From Macrococcoides animalis (GTDB taxonomy: Bacteria; Bacillota; Bacilli; Staphylococcales; Staphylococcaceae), in the NCBI RefSeq assembly GCF_047425875.1, contig NZ_CP179727.1, positions 1,736,001-1,800,000 of the forward strand: a stretch of DNA of 64,000 nt, written 5' to 3'. The notes under the pieces are model-generated. The model had not been told where the DNA came from. It saw only the letters and a list, made by a program, of their open reading frames with translations, and searched no databases. Both the position numbers and the translations under genes were made by a program. Positions 56,973 to 64,000 of this stretch are shown piece by piece. Numbering within the stretch: position 1 is the stretch's first letter; every line of letters begins with the position of its first letter.

Positions 56973-56993
56973 AGGATAAACCTAAAAATAAAA

Positions 56994-57038
56994 AGTGACA
57001 TGACTGATTAAAGTAATCAAACAGTCATGTCACTATTT
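56994..57038. terminator. Terminator between airR region and GNAT gene
   Basis: AGTGACATGACTG pairs with CAGTCATGTCACT, followed by T-rich sequence; it serves both converging transcripts. Confidence 0.85.
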
Positions 57039-57039
57039 T

Positions 57040-57309
57040 TTATGCTAAAACGTCTTGATAGTCTGGTGTTTCATCGATTACTTTCTTAACAAAAGGACAA
57101 ATAGGTAAAATCTTCTTATTATTCGCACGTGCATATTTCACAGCTGCATCAACTAATTGCTTACCCGCACCTTCATCTTGTAACTCTTCAATGACTTCTG
57201 TATGATCGATAATAATTTGATCACCATTCTCTACATACGTCATTTGACCTTTAGGACTCGTTACGTCACCAATATAAAATAAATTTTCTTTTCTATTCAC
57301 ATGCATCAT
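57040..57309 (-). CDS. Small GNAT-like N-acetyltransferase (YjdJ/GCN5-related type)
   Basis: The ATG at 57309 follows GAGGTG by six bases. The 89-residue protein holds the minimal acetyl-CoA fold: MTYVENGDQIIIDHTEVIEELQDEGAGKQLVDAAVKYAR followed by KILPICPFV. This is the short GNAT group resembling YjdJ/YidJ; members are single-domain and of unknown substrate. It is convergent with the AirSR operon. Confidence 0.88.
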   Translation of the reverse strand: MMHVNRKENLFYIGDVTSPKGQMTYVENGDQIIIDHTEVIEELQDEGAGKQLVDAAVKYARANNKKILPICPFVKKVIDETPDYQDVLA

Positions 57310-57507
57310 AATATACACCTCATATTTTCTCTTATTACTAACAGTATACGTTGTATAAAGAGTTATATAAAGGAATATGAAATTTAAATAACAATTTAAT
57401 TTCCAAAAATTTGATTTTACTTTTTGATTGTTATAAAATTACAATAACAATTTTAATAATAATAATTATCACTTAATAAGATAAGAATAATAAAGGAGTT
57501 TATTAAT

Positions 57508-57663
57508 ATGGGATTTTATATTATGATTATTTCATTTTTTCTAGGATTGTACTTAATTATTCAAGGTGTTAAGCAAACGAAAAAGAATAAAAATTATAGT
57601 TTTATTTTAATACCCGGAATCGTCTTATTAGTTTTCTCAGTATACCTAGCATGGCCACATTAA
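57508..57663 (+). CDS. Small two-helix membrane protein (51 residues)
   Basis: MGFYIMIISF opens a 51-codon frame after AAAGGAG and ends at TAA just before a terminator. Residues 3-20 and 31-48 are hydrophobic with a basic loop KQTKKNKNYS between, a helical hairpin. No family recognised. The gene is flanked by AT-rich DNA and other small membrane genes. Confidence 0.65.
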   Translation: MGFYIMIISFFLGLYLIIQGVKQTKKNKNYSFILIPGIVLLVFSVYLAWPH

Positions 57664-57667
57664 AAAA

Positions 57668-57706
57668 TAGTAACTTTCTAATTTAATTAGAAAGTTATTT
57701 TTTTAT
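57668..57706 (+). terminator. Terminator after small membrane gene
   Basis: TAACTTTCTAA pairs with TTAGAAAGTTA, followed by T7. Confidence 0.85.
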
Positions 57707-57755
57707 TTGAATATAAACTGTAATAAATATACAATTAAACCAATGAGGTGGTTAT

Positions 57756-58181
57756 ATGATTGATAAATGGTGGGCGAAAGATGAATGGGTTGGTTTAATT
57801 TTTATGATTGGCTATATGGCTATGAAGGAGAACTTACCAAGTATGTGGGCTGAAAGAATCGTTCTTATATTGCTTGCAGCTGTCATGATTTATTTCGTTA
57901 TTATGATATCGATAAAAATATTAAGGGATTATCGTAACTTTAATCATCAAAATATCGAATACTTCATTGATAGAAAAATGGATTTCTTTATTATATGGTT
58001 GATTCCAGTATTATTTAAATTCGCGACATTTTATTTAGTCTATGTCGTCATGATGGTCGAATGGGGCAATCTTTGGAACTATATTATGGTATTCGGTGTC
58101 ATCATATTAGTTTTGATAATGTTTGATGAATATTTCGAACGTCATAGTGATTTGAGAGAGGTGATTAATCGTGCTAAGTAA
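57756..58181 (+). CDS. Membrane protein, first of a paralogous pair
   Basis: A 141-residue protein with four hydrophobic segments. The end DEYFERHSDLREVINRAK resembles the end of the next protein (SKFEKRTNLRELLFGK). RBS GAGGTG. It overlaps the next gene by 11 bases. I do not recognise the family; no transport or enzyme motif is visible. Confidence 0.65.
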   Translation: MIDKWWAKDEWVGLIFMIGYMAMKENLPSMWAERIVLILLAAVMIYFVIMISIKILRDYRNFNHQNIEYFIDRKMDFFIIWLIPVLFKFATFYLVYVVMMVEWGNLWNYIMVFGVIILVLIMFDEYFERHSDLREVINRAK

Positions 58182-58608
58182 TATAGTGACTTGGTTCAAG
58201 AAATATTATAAAAATATTATTTTCTATACTGGATTAATTATTTTTTTATCATCTGAAGATCCTTTGATTCGTAATTTATTATTATTTTTATTCATTCTCT
58301 TTGCTATTTATAATTTCATAGATTTTCACAAAGACTTCCATCGCAACATGAAACGTTTAGAATCAGATTCGGATTTGCATTATCCATATGATTTAAAGAA
58401 AGATGGTCGATTTATTTATTATTCAAGGATCATCATGTTTGTATTAATGATAGTTATTCTAACTATTATCTTTAATGTCAAACACTATATTTGGGTATAT
58501 CTTCTCTTACTCATCCTGATATTAATTATAGTAATTATATCTGAGAGTAAATTTGAAAAACGTACCAACTTGAGGGAACTTTTATTCGGAAAAGACGAGG
58601 CATCTTAA
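58171..58608 (+). CDS. Membrane protein, second of a paralogous pair
   Basis: A 145-residue protein starting at GTG seven bases after GAGAGGTG. Four hydrophobic segments with a central charged stretch, and a C-terminal motif shared with the upstream protein. The pair probably arose by tandem duplication and may form a heteromer. Function unknown. Confidence 0.65.
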   Translation: MLSNIVTWFKKYYKNIIFYTGLIIFLSSEDPLIRNLLLFLFILFAIYNFIDFHKDFHRNMKRLESDSDLHYPYDLKKDGRFIYYSRIIMFVLMIVILTIIFNVKHYIWVYLLLLILILIIVIISESKFEKRTNLRELLFGKDEAS

Positions 58609-58628
58609 TGGATGTCTCGTCTTTTTAT
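58597..58628. terminator. Terminator after membrane pair
   Basis: AGACGAGGCATC pairs with GATGTCTCGTCT, followed by T5. Confidence 0.85.
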
Positions 58629-58646
58629 TGATTACTTATACATTTC

Positions 58647-59522
58647 TTATTCATGTGGTTCTAAATGAACAATCGTTTCGATCGCACCGTATGCTTCTTT
58701 AATATCATGTTCGATATGTTCAGTAATATCATGGCTTTCCTTCACCGTTAAGTGGGCATCTACTGTTACGGTTACATCGATAAACGTCATTACGCCGTGA
58801 TTACGTCCTTTAATATCAACGACTGATATTACATCTTCAACTTTTAATACAATTGATTTCATTTCTTCAAGTGTATCTGAATCGAAGCCGTCTGTTAATG
58901 TGATGGCTGTTTCAAAGAATATTTCAATTGCTGTCTTCATAATCAGTAACCCAACTACTATTGCTGCCACTGTATCTAGGAATGGAAGGCCCATGAATAC
59001 ACCGACTATTCCTACAAATGTACCTAGTGAAACAAGCGCATCAGATAAGTTATCTGCAGCTGCAGCTTTTAAAGCACTTGAATCCACTTGTTTGGCTAAA
59101 TTTTTATTATAGAAATAAACGCCTAGCATTGCCATAGCGGATAGTATTGCTACACCGGCAGTTTCTATTGAGGGGTTTGAAAAGTCTTGATTAATATAGT
59201 GACGTATGCCTTGAAGAATGACTTGTACACTAACTGCAAACATAATAAATGCAGCGATTAATGAGCCAATATATTCTGAACGGTAATGTCCATAGTTATG
59301 ATTTTCATCTGCTGGTTTCATACTAATGGCAAGCCCTATGAGTAATGCAACCGAAGATACTACGTCAGTCGCATTATTCAATCCATCGGCAACGAGTGCT
59401 TGAGAGCCATTCATATAACCGAAGAGTAACTTTAAAGTAGTTAGTAAAACGTACATAATAATGCTGACTTTCGCGCCCTGTTGGGCTTTTGCGAGCTGAT
59501 CTTTAACTTGCACTTTATTCAT
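58647..59522 (-). CDS. Cation diffusion facilitator, probable Mn(II) exporter
   Basis: A 291-residue CDF transporter with six membrane segments and a C-terminal metal-sensing domain. The metal site of segment 2 reads DGLNNATD (N49 and D53) rather than His-X3-Asp, and segment 5 has DNLSD (157-161); Asn-Asp sites are usual in the Mn-type subgroup (MntE/MneP). Mn export is therefore inferred, not proven. GTG at 59513 is an alternative start. A perfect PerR-type palindrome lies in the shared upstream region. Confidence 0.83.
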   Translation of the reverse strand: MNKVQVKDQLAKAQQGAKVSIIMYVLLTTLKLLFGYMNGSQALVADGLNNATDVVSSVALLIGLAISMKPADENHNYGHYRSEYIGSLIAAFIMFAVSVQVILQGIRHYINQDFSNPSIETAGVAILSAMAMLGVYFYNKNLAKQVDSSALKAAAADNLSDALVSLGTFVGIVGVFMGLPFLDTVAAIVVGLLIMKTAIEIFFETAITLTDGFDSDTLEEMKSIVLKVEDVISVVDIKGRNHGVMTFIDVTVTVDAHLTVKESHDITEHIEHDIKEAYGAIETIVHLEPHE

Positions 59523-59658
59523 CCTCTCAAGTAAGTCATGTCTAACTATTATCGAACATATTTATTAAAATTACTACTAAATAGTTGAACTTCCGCAAAT
59601 TTTTTATACATTTTATTTATAATTATAAATTTTTAATTTACAACTAAAATAAAATATT

Positions 59659-59673
59659 TTATAATAATTATAA
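59659..59673. promoter_or_regulatory. Perfect PerR-type box between CDF and symporter genes
   Basis: TTATAATAATTATAA, an exact 7-1-7 match to the PerR/Fur-type consensus. It lies 34 bases before the symporter start and 137 bases upstream of the CDF start. Confidence 0.5.
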
Positions 59674-59706
59674 TAGTCAGAAAATTCAAAAACGAAGGAG
59701 CTTCTT

Positions 59707-61011
59707 ATGAAAATTAAAGGTAACATGACTGTCAGAATTATTATTGCTTTAATCGCTGGTATTGCAATTGGTTCGATCTTTAATCTACAGCAAGATGCAG
59801 GATGGGTACAGTGGCTTAATCAATATGTCTTTAATGTTATTGGTCAAATCTTCTTGAATTTAATATTTATGCTAGTTGTACCTGTTGTATTTGTATCAAT
59901 TGTATTAGGGGTGTTAGGTGTCGGAGATCCGAAGCATTTGGGGTCTATTGGTCTTAAAACAATCACGTTCTTCTTAATAACAACAGCGATTGCTATTACT
60001 TTAGCCATGACGTTAGCTATAGTCTTCAAACCAGGAGAAGGTAAAAGTGAGTTATTAAAGAGTGATGAAGTTAAAACATATGCAGAAGAGCAAAAGAAAA
60101 AAGCTGCTGCTGCTGAAGAAGAGGGTACATCACCAAATCAAACGTTCGACCAAACATTAATTAACTTAGTACCTAAAAATCCAGTACTTGCCATGAGTGA
60201 GACAAACATGTTGCAAGTCATTACATTTGCAATATTCATTGGAATTGGGATGATTGCCTTACGCGAGAAAGTATCTGCTGTGAAATTGCTCTTTGAGCAG
60301 ACAAACGAAATATTAATGTATATTGTAACTGCAATTATGCAATACTTTGCCCCAATTGGGACTTTCGGTTTAGTTGCAACAGCATTTACGAATGCAGGTT
60401 TTGGTGCAATTAAGCAACTTGCAATGTACTTCTTCGTGGTATTATTAGGATTATTACTACATATGCTAATAGTTTACGGTGGTGCTGTAACACTTTTAGC
60501 AAGAAGAAATCCAATTTGGTTCTTTAAAGGCTTTGCACCTGCTATGACTGTTGGATTTAGTTCATCAAGTTCAAATGCAACATTACCAATTTCTTTAGAG
60601 TGTGCACAGGATAATTTGGATGTACGTAAAGAGATTTCATCTTTTGTGCAGCCACTTGGTGCAACGATTAATATGGACGGTACAGCTATAATGCAAGGGG
60701 TTGCGACTATATTCATCGCACAAATTTCAGGAGTTAACTTAACGCTTGGGCAAATGGTGACAGTTGTTGTCATCGCTGTAGTGGCTTCTATCGGTACTGC
60801 AGGGGTGCCTGGTGCAGGTTTAGTTATGCTTGCTATGGTATTGACTTCAGTTGGATTAAACCCAGCAGCAATCGGTATCATCCTTGGTATTGATAGATTA
60901 CTTGATATGACGCGAACAGCTGTTAATATTTCTGGTGATGCTGCATGTGCAGTTGTTATTTCTGAACAGGAAAAGCGATATTTAGCAAAAAAAGGAACGA
61001 AAATTGCGTAA
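59707..61011 (+). CDS. Dicarboxylate/amino acid:cation symporter (GltT-like)
   Basis: A 434-residue DAACS-family secondary transporter with about eight membrane segments. SSSSNATLP (hairpin 1) and NMDGTAIMQG with GLGIDRLLDMTRTAVN-like loops are the substrate and sodium sites. A Lys/Ala/Glu-rich insert (about 120-150) interrupts the first half. It imports glutamate or C4-dicarboxylates. RBS AAGGAG. A perfect PerR-type palindrome sits in the promoter region. Confidence 0.9.
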   Translation: MKIKGNMTVRIIIALIAGIAIGSIFNLQQDAGWVQWLNQYVFNVIGQIFLNLIFMLVVPVVFVSIVLGVLGVGDPKHLGSIGLKTITFFLITTAIAITLAMTLAIVFKPGEGKSELLKSDEVKTYAEEQKKKAAAAEEEGTSPNQTFDQTLINLVPKNPVLAMSETNMLQVITFAIFIGIGMIALREKVSAVKLLFEQTNEILMYIVTAIMQYFAPIGTFGLVATAFTNAGFGAIKQLAMYFFVVLLGLLLHMLIVYGGAVTLLARRNPIWFFKGFAPAMTVGFSSSSSNATLPISLECAQDNLDVRKEISSFVQPLGATINMDGTAIMQGVATIFIAQISGVNLTLGQMVTVVVIAVVASIGTAGVPGAGLVMLAMVLTSVGLNPAAIGIILGIDRLLDMTRTAVNISGDAACAVVISEQEKRYLAKKGTKIA

Positions 61012-61035
61012 ATGTGACATTTAATTAAATAAAAT

Positions 61036-61072
61036 TAGAAAAGAGGAAACTATTTAAGAGTTTCCTCTTTTA
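61036..61072 (+). terminator. Terminator after symporter
   Basis: AAAAGAGGAAACT pairs with AGTTTCCTCTTTT, followed by T-rich sequence. Confidence 0.85.
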
Positions 61073-61188
61073 ATTTTTTGTAAATTATATTAAGATGGTA
61101 AAGTCACTTTAGATGAATGTGTATTATTTCAACTTATATTTTAAGAGCATTTACTGACATAAATTAATATTATTGAGAGAAAGGTCGT

Positions 61189-61659
61189 ATGAAAATGGAT
61201 AAACAGCAATTCACAGATTTACTGCAAACGAAATTCAAAATGGTGCGTATCGAAGCGGGATACACACAAGACACAATGGCTCAAACAATTGGACTTTCGA
61301 AAAAGACTTTAGTTCAAATTGAAAAAGAACGTGTATTACCTAACTGGACAACATGTGTTTCTTTATGTGCCCTATTTAGAGATTCAGAAGTTTTACAAAA
61401 TACTTTAGGTGGAGATCCTTTAGAAGTTATTCAAGTGATCTCACGTGGAGCATGTGCTTACCCAGATAAAGATAACAAAAATGAATTATGGTGGACAACG
61501 ATTGAATCAGATCGTGACGTTATATTACAACAAAACAAAGTCTCAAACTTATACCGTGTATTAGACGGTTCTACTCAACCGTTATACGGATCAAACAAAG
61601 CGCGTGAAGCCGAAATGTTTTTTAATAAGAAGAAAAACGAAAACTTAGTAAGTTTATAA
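61189..61659 (+). CDS. Helix-turn-helix domain protein
   Basis: A 156-residue protein. The N-terminal 70 residues are an XRE-type HTH (MVRIEAGYTQDTMAQTIGLSKKTLVQIEKERVLPNW); the rest is beta-rich with several Trp and Tyr (ELWWTTIESD, NKVSNLYRVLDG) and may bind a ligand. It precedes the YheB gene in the same direction, separated by a terminator. Regulatory target unknown. Confidence 0.82.
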   Translation: MKMDKQQFTDLLQTKFKMVRIEAGYTQDTMAQTIGLSKKTLVQIEKERVLPNWTTCVSLCALFRDSEVLQNTLGGDPLEVIQVISRGACAYPDKDNKNELWWTTIESDRDVILQQNKVSNLYRVLDGSTQPLYGSNKAREAEMFFNKKKNENLVSL

Positions 61660-61669
61660 TATTTTTGAT

Positions 61670-61701
61670 AAACAAACGCATGTTAGCGTTTGTTTTTTTT
61701 A
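61670..61701 (+). terminator. Terminator after HTH gene
   Basis: AAACAAACGC pairs with GCGTTTGTTT, followed by T-rich sequence. Confidence 0.85.
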
Positions 61702-61748
61702 TATAGAGGTATTACACTTATAAGTATTAATTATAAAGAGGTGGCCAT

Positions 61749-62879
61749 TTGAACGCACTACTTGTCGTATTATTTATGGGATTCATCGGGGCTCTAATCG
61801 GTGGATTTACGAACTATATCGCAATTAAAATGTTATTTAGACCGTTTGAACCGAAATTTCTTTTCGGTAAACAATTACCTTTTACGCCAGGATTAATTCC
61901 GAAACGACGCAATGAATTATCTGTAAAAATGGGTGAAATGGTGACAGAACATTTACTAACGCCTGAAATTTTTAAAGAAAAACTTATGACACCACAAACA
62001 GAAACAATTATTAAAGACTTTATAGTACGCCAAATCCAAACTTTAAAAGAAGGCGAATATTCAATTGATGACTTTGCGAAACGATTTGATATAGATCTTG
62101 CGAAGCTTGGAAACGCTAAATTGCGTAATCAATTAGCGCAAGTGATTGATAAAGCAGTATTAACGCATAAGGATGAGACGATTGAATCTTTGTTGCCGGC
62201 TGATTTACGTGGGAAACTGGATGTGCAAGTCGATAGCTTGTCTCCTATGATAATGCAAAAATTGCGCGATTATATTAATTCTGCAAAAGGATATAATGAT
62301 ATGATGCAAATGATAGATCGTTTCTTCATGGAAAAAGGAAGACTCGTGAGCATGATTCAAATGTTTATGACAAAAGAAATGATTGCAGATCGCGTTATAA
62401 AAGAATTTAATGCATTAAGTAGGGAAGAAAAATTAAACAAAATTATTGAAACTGAAGTTCAACGTGAATATGAACATTTATTATTAAAGCAACCTTCAAA
62501 CTTTATTAGTGATAAAGAAATAAGTGTGATTAAAGAGAATTTAATCGATCAAATTATTACACAGGTTGATTTAAATCGATATACAAATACGCCACTCATT
62601 CAACTTGCACCAAAAGCGTTTGAATACATGGAAGGTGCAGGCAGTGATAAATTTGTACATTATGCTATTTCAAAAACATCTGATAATATTGCAGAAATAT
62701 TAGAAAAAGTGCATATCGCAGAAATTGTAAAACAACAAATCGATAACTTTGAATTATCATTCTTAGAGAAACTTGTCATTGAAATTTCTAATAAAGAGTT
62801 GAAGATGATTACATTTTTAGGATTTGTATTGGGTGGAGTGATTGGATTAGTACAAGGTGTAATCGCTCTCTTTGTATAA
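61749..62879 (+). CDS. YheB family protein (DUF445)
   Basis: A 376-residue protein starting at TTG after AGAGGTGG. One membrane segment at each end (about 1-25 and 350-375) flanks a long amphipathic helical region containing GGFTNYIAIKMLFRPFEPKFLFGKQLPFTPGLIPKRR, the DUF445 signature. YheB-type proteins are sheath-like membrane-associated proteins of unknown role. It is followed by yheA and hemZ, as in Bacillus. Confidence 0.9.
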   Translation: MNALLVVLFMGFIGALIGGFTNYIAIKMLFRPFEPKFLFGKQLPFTPGLIPKRRNELSVKMGEMVTEHLLTPEIFKEKLMTPQTETIIKDFIVRQIQTLKEGEYSIDDFAKRFDIDLAKLGNAKLRNQLAQVIDKAVLTHKDETIESLLPADLRGKLDVQVDSLSPMIMQKLRDYINSAKGYNDMMQMIDRFFMEKGRLVSMIQMFMTKEMIADRVIKEFNALSREEKLNKIIETEVQREYEHLLLKQPSNFISDKEISVIKENLIDQIITQVDLNRYTNTPLIQLAPKAFEYMEGAGSDKFVHYAISKTSDNIAEILEKVHIAEIVKQQIDNFELSFLEKLVIEISNKELKMITFLGFVLGGVIGLVQGVIALFV

Positions 62880-62946
62880 TAGAAATGATTTATGTTATAT
62901 TTATTACGAACAATTAAATTTTGTGTAAATTCAAAGGAGAATGATT

Positions 62947-63315
62947 ATGTCAGTTAATATTTATGATGAAGCGAACCGTTTAGAAAGTGCATTACGTCAA
63001 AGTGACGAATACAATGCAATTAAAGCACATTATGAAGCAGTGAACAGCAATCCAGAATCTAAGAAAGTATTTGATGACTTCAGAAAGATTCAATTAAATT
63101 TACAAGAAAAACAAATGTCAGGTCAAGAAATTACTGAAGATGATTTAAATGCAGCACAATCAACTGCTGAATTAATCGAAAAAGACGAAAATATTGCAAA
63201 TTTAATGGAAGCCGAACAAAAAATGAGCTTCATGATTCAAGAAATTAACCGTGTAATCATGAAACCTTTAGAAGATTTATATGGTGTACAAACAGAAGAA
63301 TCACCTGAAGCGTAA
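62947..63315 (+). CDS. YlbF/YheA family protein (UPF0342)
   Basis: A 122-residue helical protein. The ATG at 62947 is six bases after AAAGGAG, whereas the ATG at 62941 abuts it. Regular acidic and basic heptads (YDEANRLESALRQSDEYNAIKAHYEAVN) make coiled-coil helices. YheA/YlbF-type proteins are small helical partners in RNA-decay or competence control in Bacillus. It lies between yheB and hemZ. Confidence 0.88.
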   Translation: MSVNIYDEANRLESALRQSDEYNAIKAHYEAVNSNPESKKVFDDFRKIQLNLQEKQMSGQEITEDDLNAAQSTAELIEKDENIANLMEAEQKMSFMIQEINRVIMKPLEDLYGVQTEESPEA

Positions 63316-63360
63316 TTGCTAAATGAACATCTTTAAAGTACAATAAATAAATATATTATC

Positions 63361-63398
63361 AAATAAACAAAAAGTGATTCACTTTTTGTTTATTTTTT
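63361..63398 (+). terminator. Terminator after YheA gene
   Basis: AAATAAACAAAAAGTGA pairs with TCACTTTTTGTTTATTT, followed by T7. Confidence 0.88.
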
Positions 63399-63411
63399 TG
63401 TGAGGGATTCT

Positions 63412-64000
63412 ATGAAGTTCTATTTAAAACATGAACAGTTTGAAGTTATTCAACTCTATATTAAGAATATTATTAATTTGTACTTTGAAGAGAGTTACTT
63501 GTTTGAGGGTACAGGAGCCAATCAAATTGATATCGATATCACACAAGATGAAGCAACTGTCGTATCTACTACGATTACGATTGAGAACAAGATATTTAAG
63601 AAGACGGCGAAAAGAGGTGGATTAACAAAGCGTGATATGAAGCAAGCGCTTGGTGAAACACTGATTGAAATATTTACTGAACATACGGGTATTACACAAA
63701 GTTGGGGAACGTTAACTGGGATTCGCCCAACAAAGCTTTATCATAAGTATTATAAACAAGGATTAACTCACGAGGAAATTTGTGAAATATTATCTAAGAA
63801 TTATTTAATAGCACCTGAGAAGCTTGAGCTAATGCAAGAAATCGTGCATACACAATTAAAAGCAATACCTGATTTATATCATCTTCAAAAAGAAGTGAGT
63901 ATTTATATTGGCATCCCATTTTGCCCAACAAAATGTGCTTATTGTACGTTTCCTGCGTATGCAATACGTGTATTTAAAGATCAAGTGCCAGAGTTTCTAG
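63412..64000 (+). CDS. hemZ: Coproporphyrinogen III oxidase-like radical SAM enzyme HemZ (3' end cut)
   Basis: The frame starts at ATG 63412 after GAGGGAT and runs 196 codons to the window edge. The N-terminal 160 residues are the HemZ-specific extension (TLTGIRPTKLYHKYY); IYIGIPFCPTKCAYCTFPAY then supplies the CxxxCxxC 4Fe-4S motif of radical SAM enzymes. HemZ is annotated as oxygen-independent coproporphyrinogen III dehydrogenase, but activity is unproven in many members. It follows yheB-yheA, matching Bacillus gene order. Confidence 0.87.
   Translation, partial: MKFYLKHEQFEVIQLYIKNIINLYFEESYLFEGTGANQIDIDITQDEATVVSTTITIENKIFKKTAKRGGLTKRDMKQALGETLIEIFTEHTGITQSWGTLTGIRPTKLYHKYYKQGLTHEEICEILSKNYLIAPEKLELMQEIVHTQLKAIPDLYHLQKEVSIYIGIPFCPTKCAYCTFPAYAIRVFKDQVPEFL

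Noticed and set aside
60474..60881. Minus-strand 135-codon frame inside the symporter gene
   Set aside because: Low-complexity mirror of membrane-protein codons; no RBS.

Overview
The window is about 64 kb of low-GC Firmicutes chromosome with strong AGGAGG-type ribosome binding sites. Gene content and order point to the family Staphylococcaceae: RlmD with the SE1561-family protein, RecX, MutY next to a Sav1866-type exporter, the hemL-bcp-perR block, the staphylococcal tRNA order after the rRNA genes, a GAF-type AirSR pair, and special tRNA-Gly genes used for cell-wall bridges. A Macrococcus or a close relative fits best, because there is a second ClpP-like protease and several differences from Staphylococcus aureus. 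The genus cannot be settled by eye.

Layout. 1-20.5 kb is core genome: a radical SAM protein (cut at the left edge), rRNA methyltransferase RlmD, a DJ-1/PfpI protein, a monofunctional peptidoglycan glycosyltransferase, RecX, a TagGH-like ABC pair, MutY, a DUF402 nucleotidase, a Sav1866-like exporter, a glutamate-synthase-like flavoprotein, 3-methyladenine glycosylase, an aromatic acid exporter-like protein, then glutamate-semialdehyde aminomutase, peroxiredoxin Bcp, a 2-hydroxyacid dehydrogenase and PerR. 20.5-28.6 kb is a complete rRNA operon (16S, tRNA-Ile, tRNA-Ala, 23S, 5S), followed by 22 tightly packed tRNA genes and then a separately promoted tRNA-Leu. The tRNA array ends in two tRNA-Gly(TCC) genes of the non-proteinogenic type. 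Between the array and tRNA-Leu the minus strand carries a promoter and a terminator that could make a small RNA of about 90 nt.

28.6-41.9 kb is more accessory: GNAT enzymes, a divergent TPR-type regulator and MFS transporter with two near-identical operators, an EamA transporter, small enzymes, a ClpP paralogue with a CtsR-like box, a PTS IIC-type membrane protein, a nested palindromic repeat, a PLP aminotransferase and an amino-acid ABC transporter. 42-57 kb holds QueG-TrmL-nitroreductase, NagA with a NagB-like protein, FumC, Ppx-Ppk, a nitroreductase, an RluA-type pseudouridine synthase, and an operon of a GNAT-nitrilase fusion with the AirS/AirR two-component system. 57-64 kb holds small membrane proteins, a CDF metal exporter opposite a dicarboxylate/glutamate symporter with a perfect PerR-type palindrome between them, an HTH protein, YheB, YheA and the start of HemZ (cut at the right edge).

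There is no CRISPR array, insertion sequence, prophage or obvious defence island. The strongest signals of interest are regulatory and RNA-level: the twin operators, the CtsR-like box, the PerR-type box, the minus-strand sRNA candidate, an RBS-sequestering hairpin, the long palindromes, and a TagH-like ATPase with degenerate catalytic motifs.
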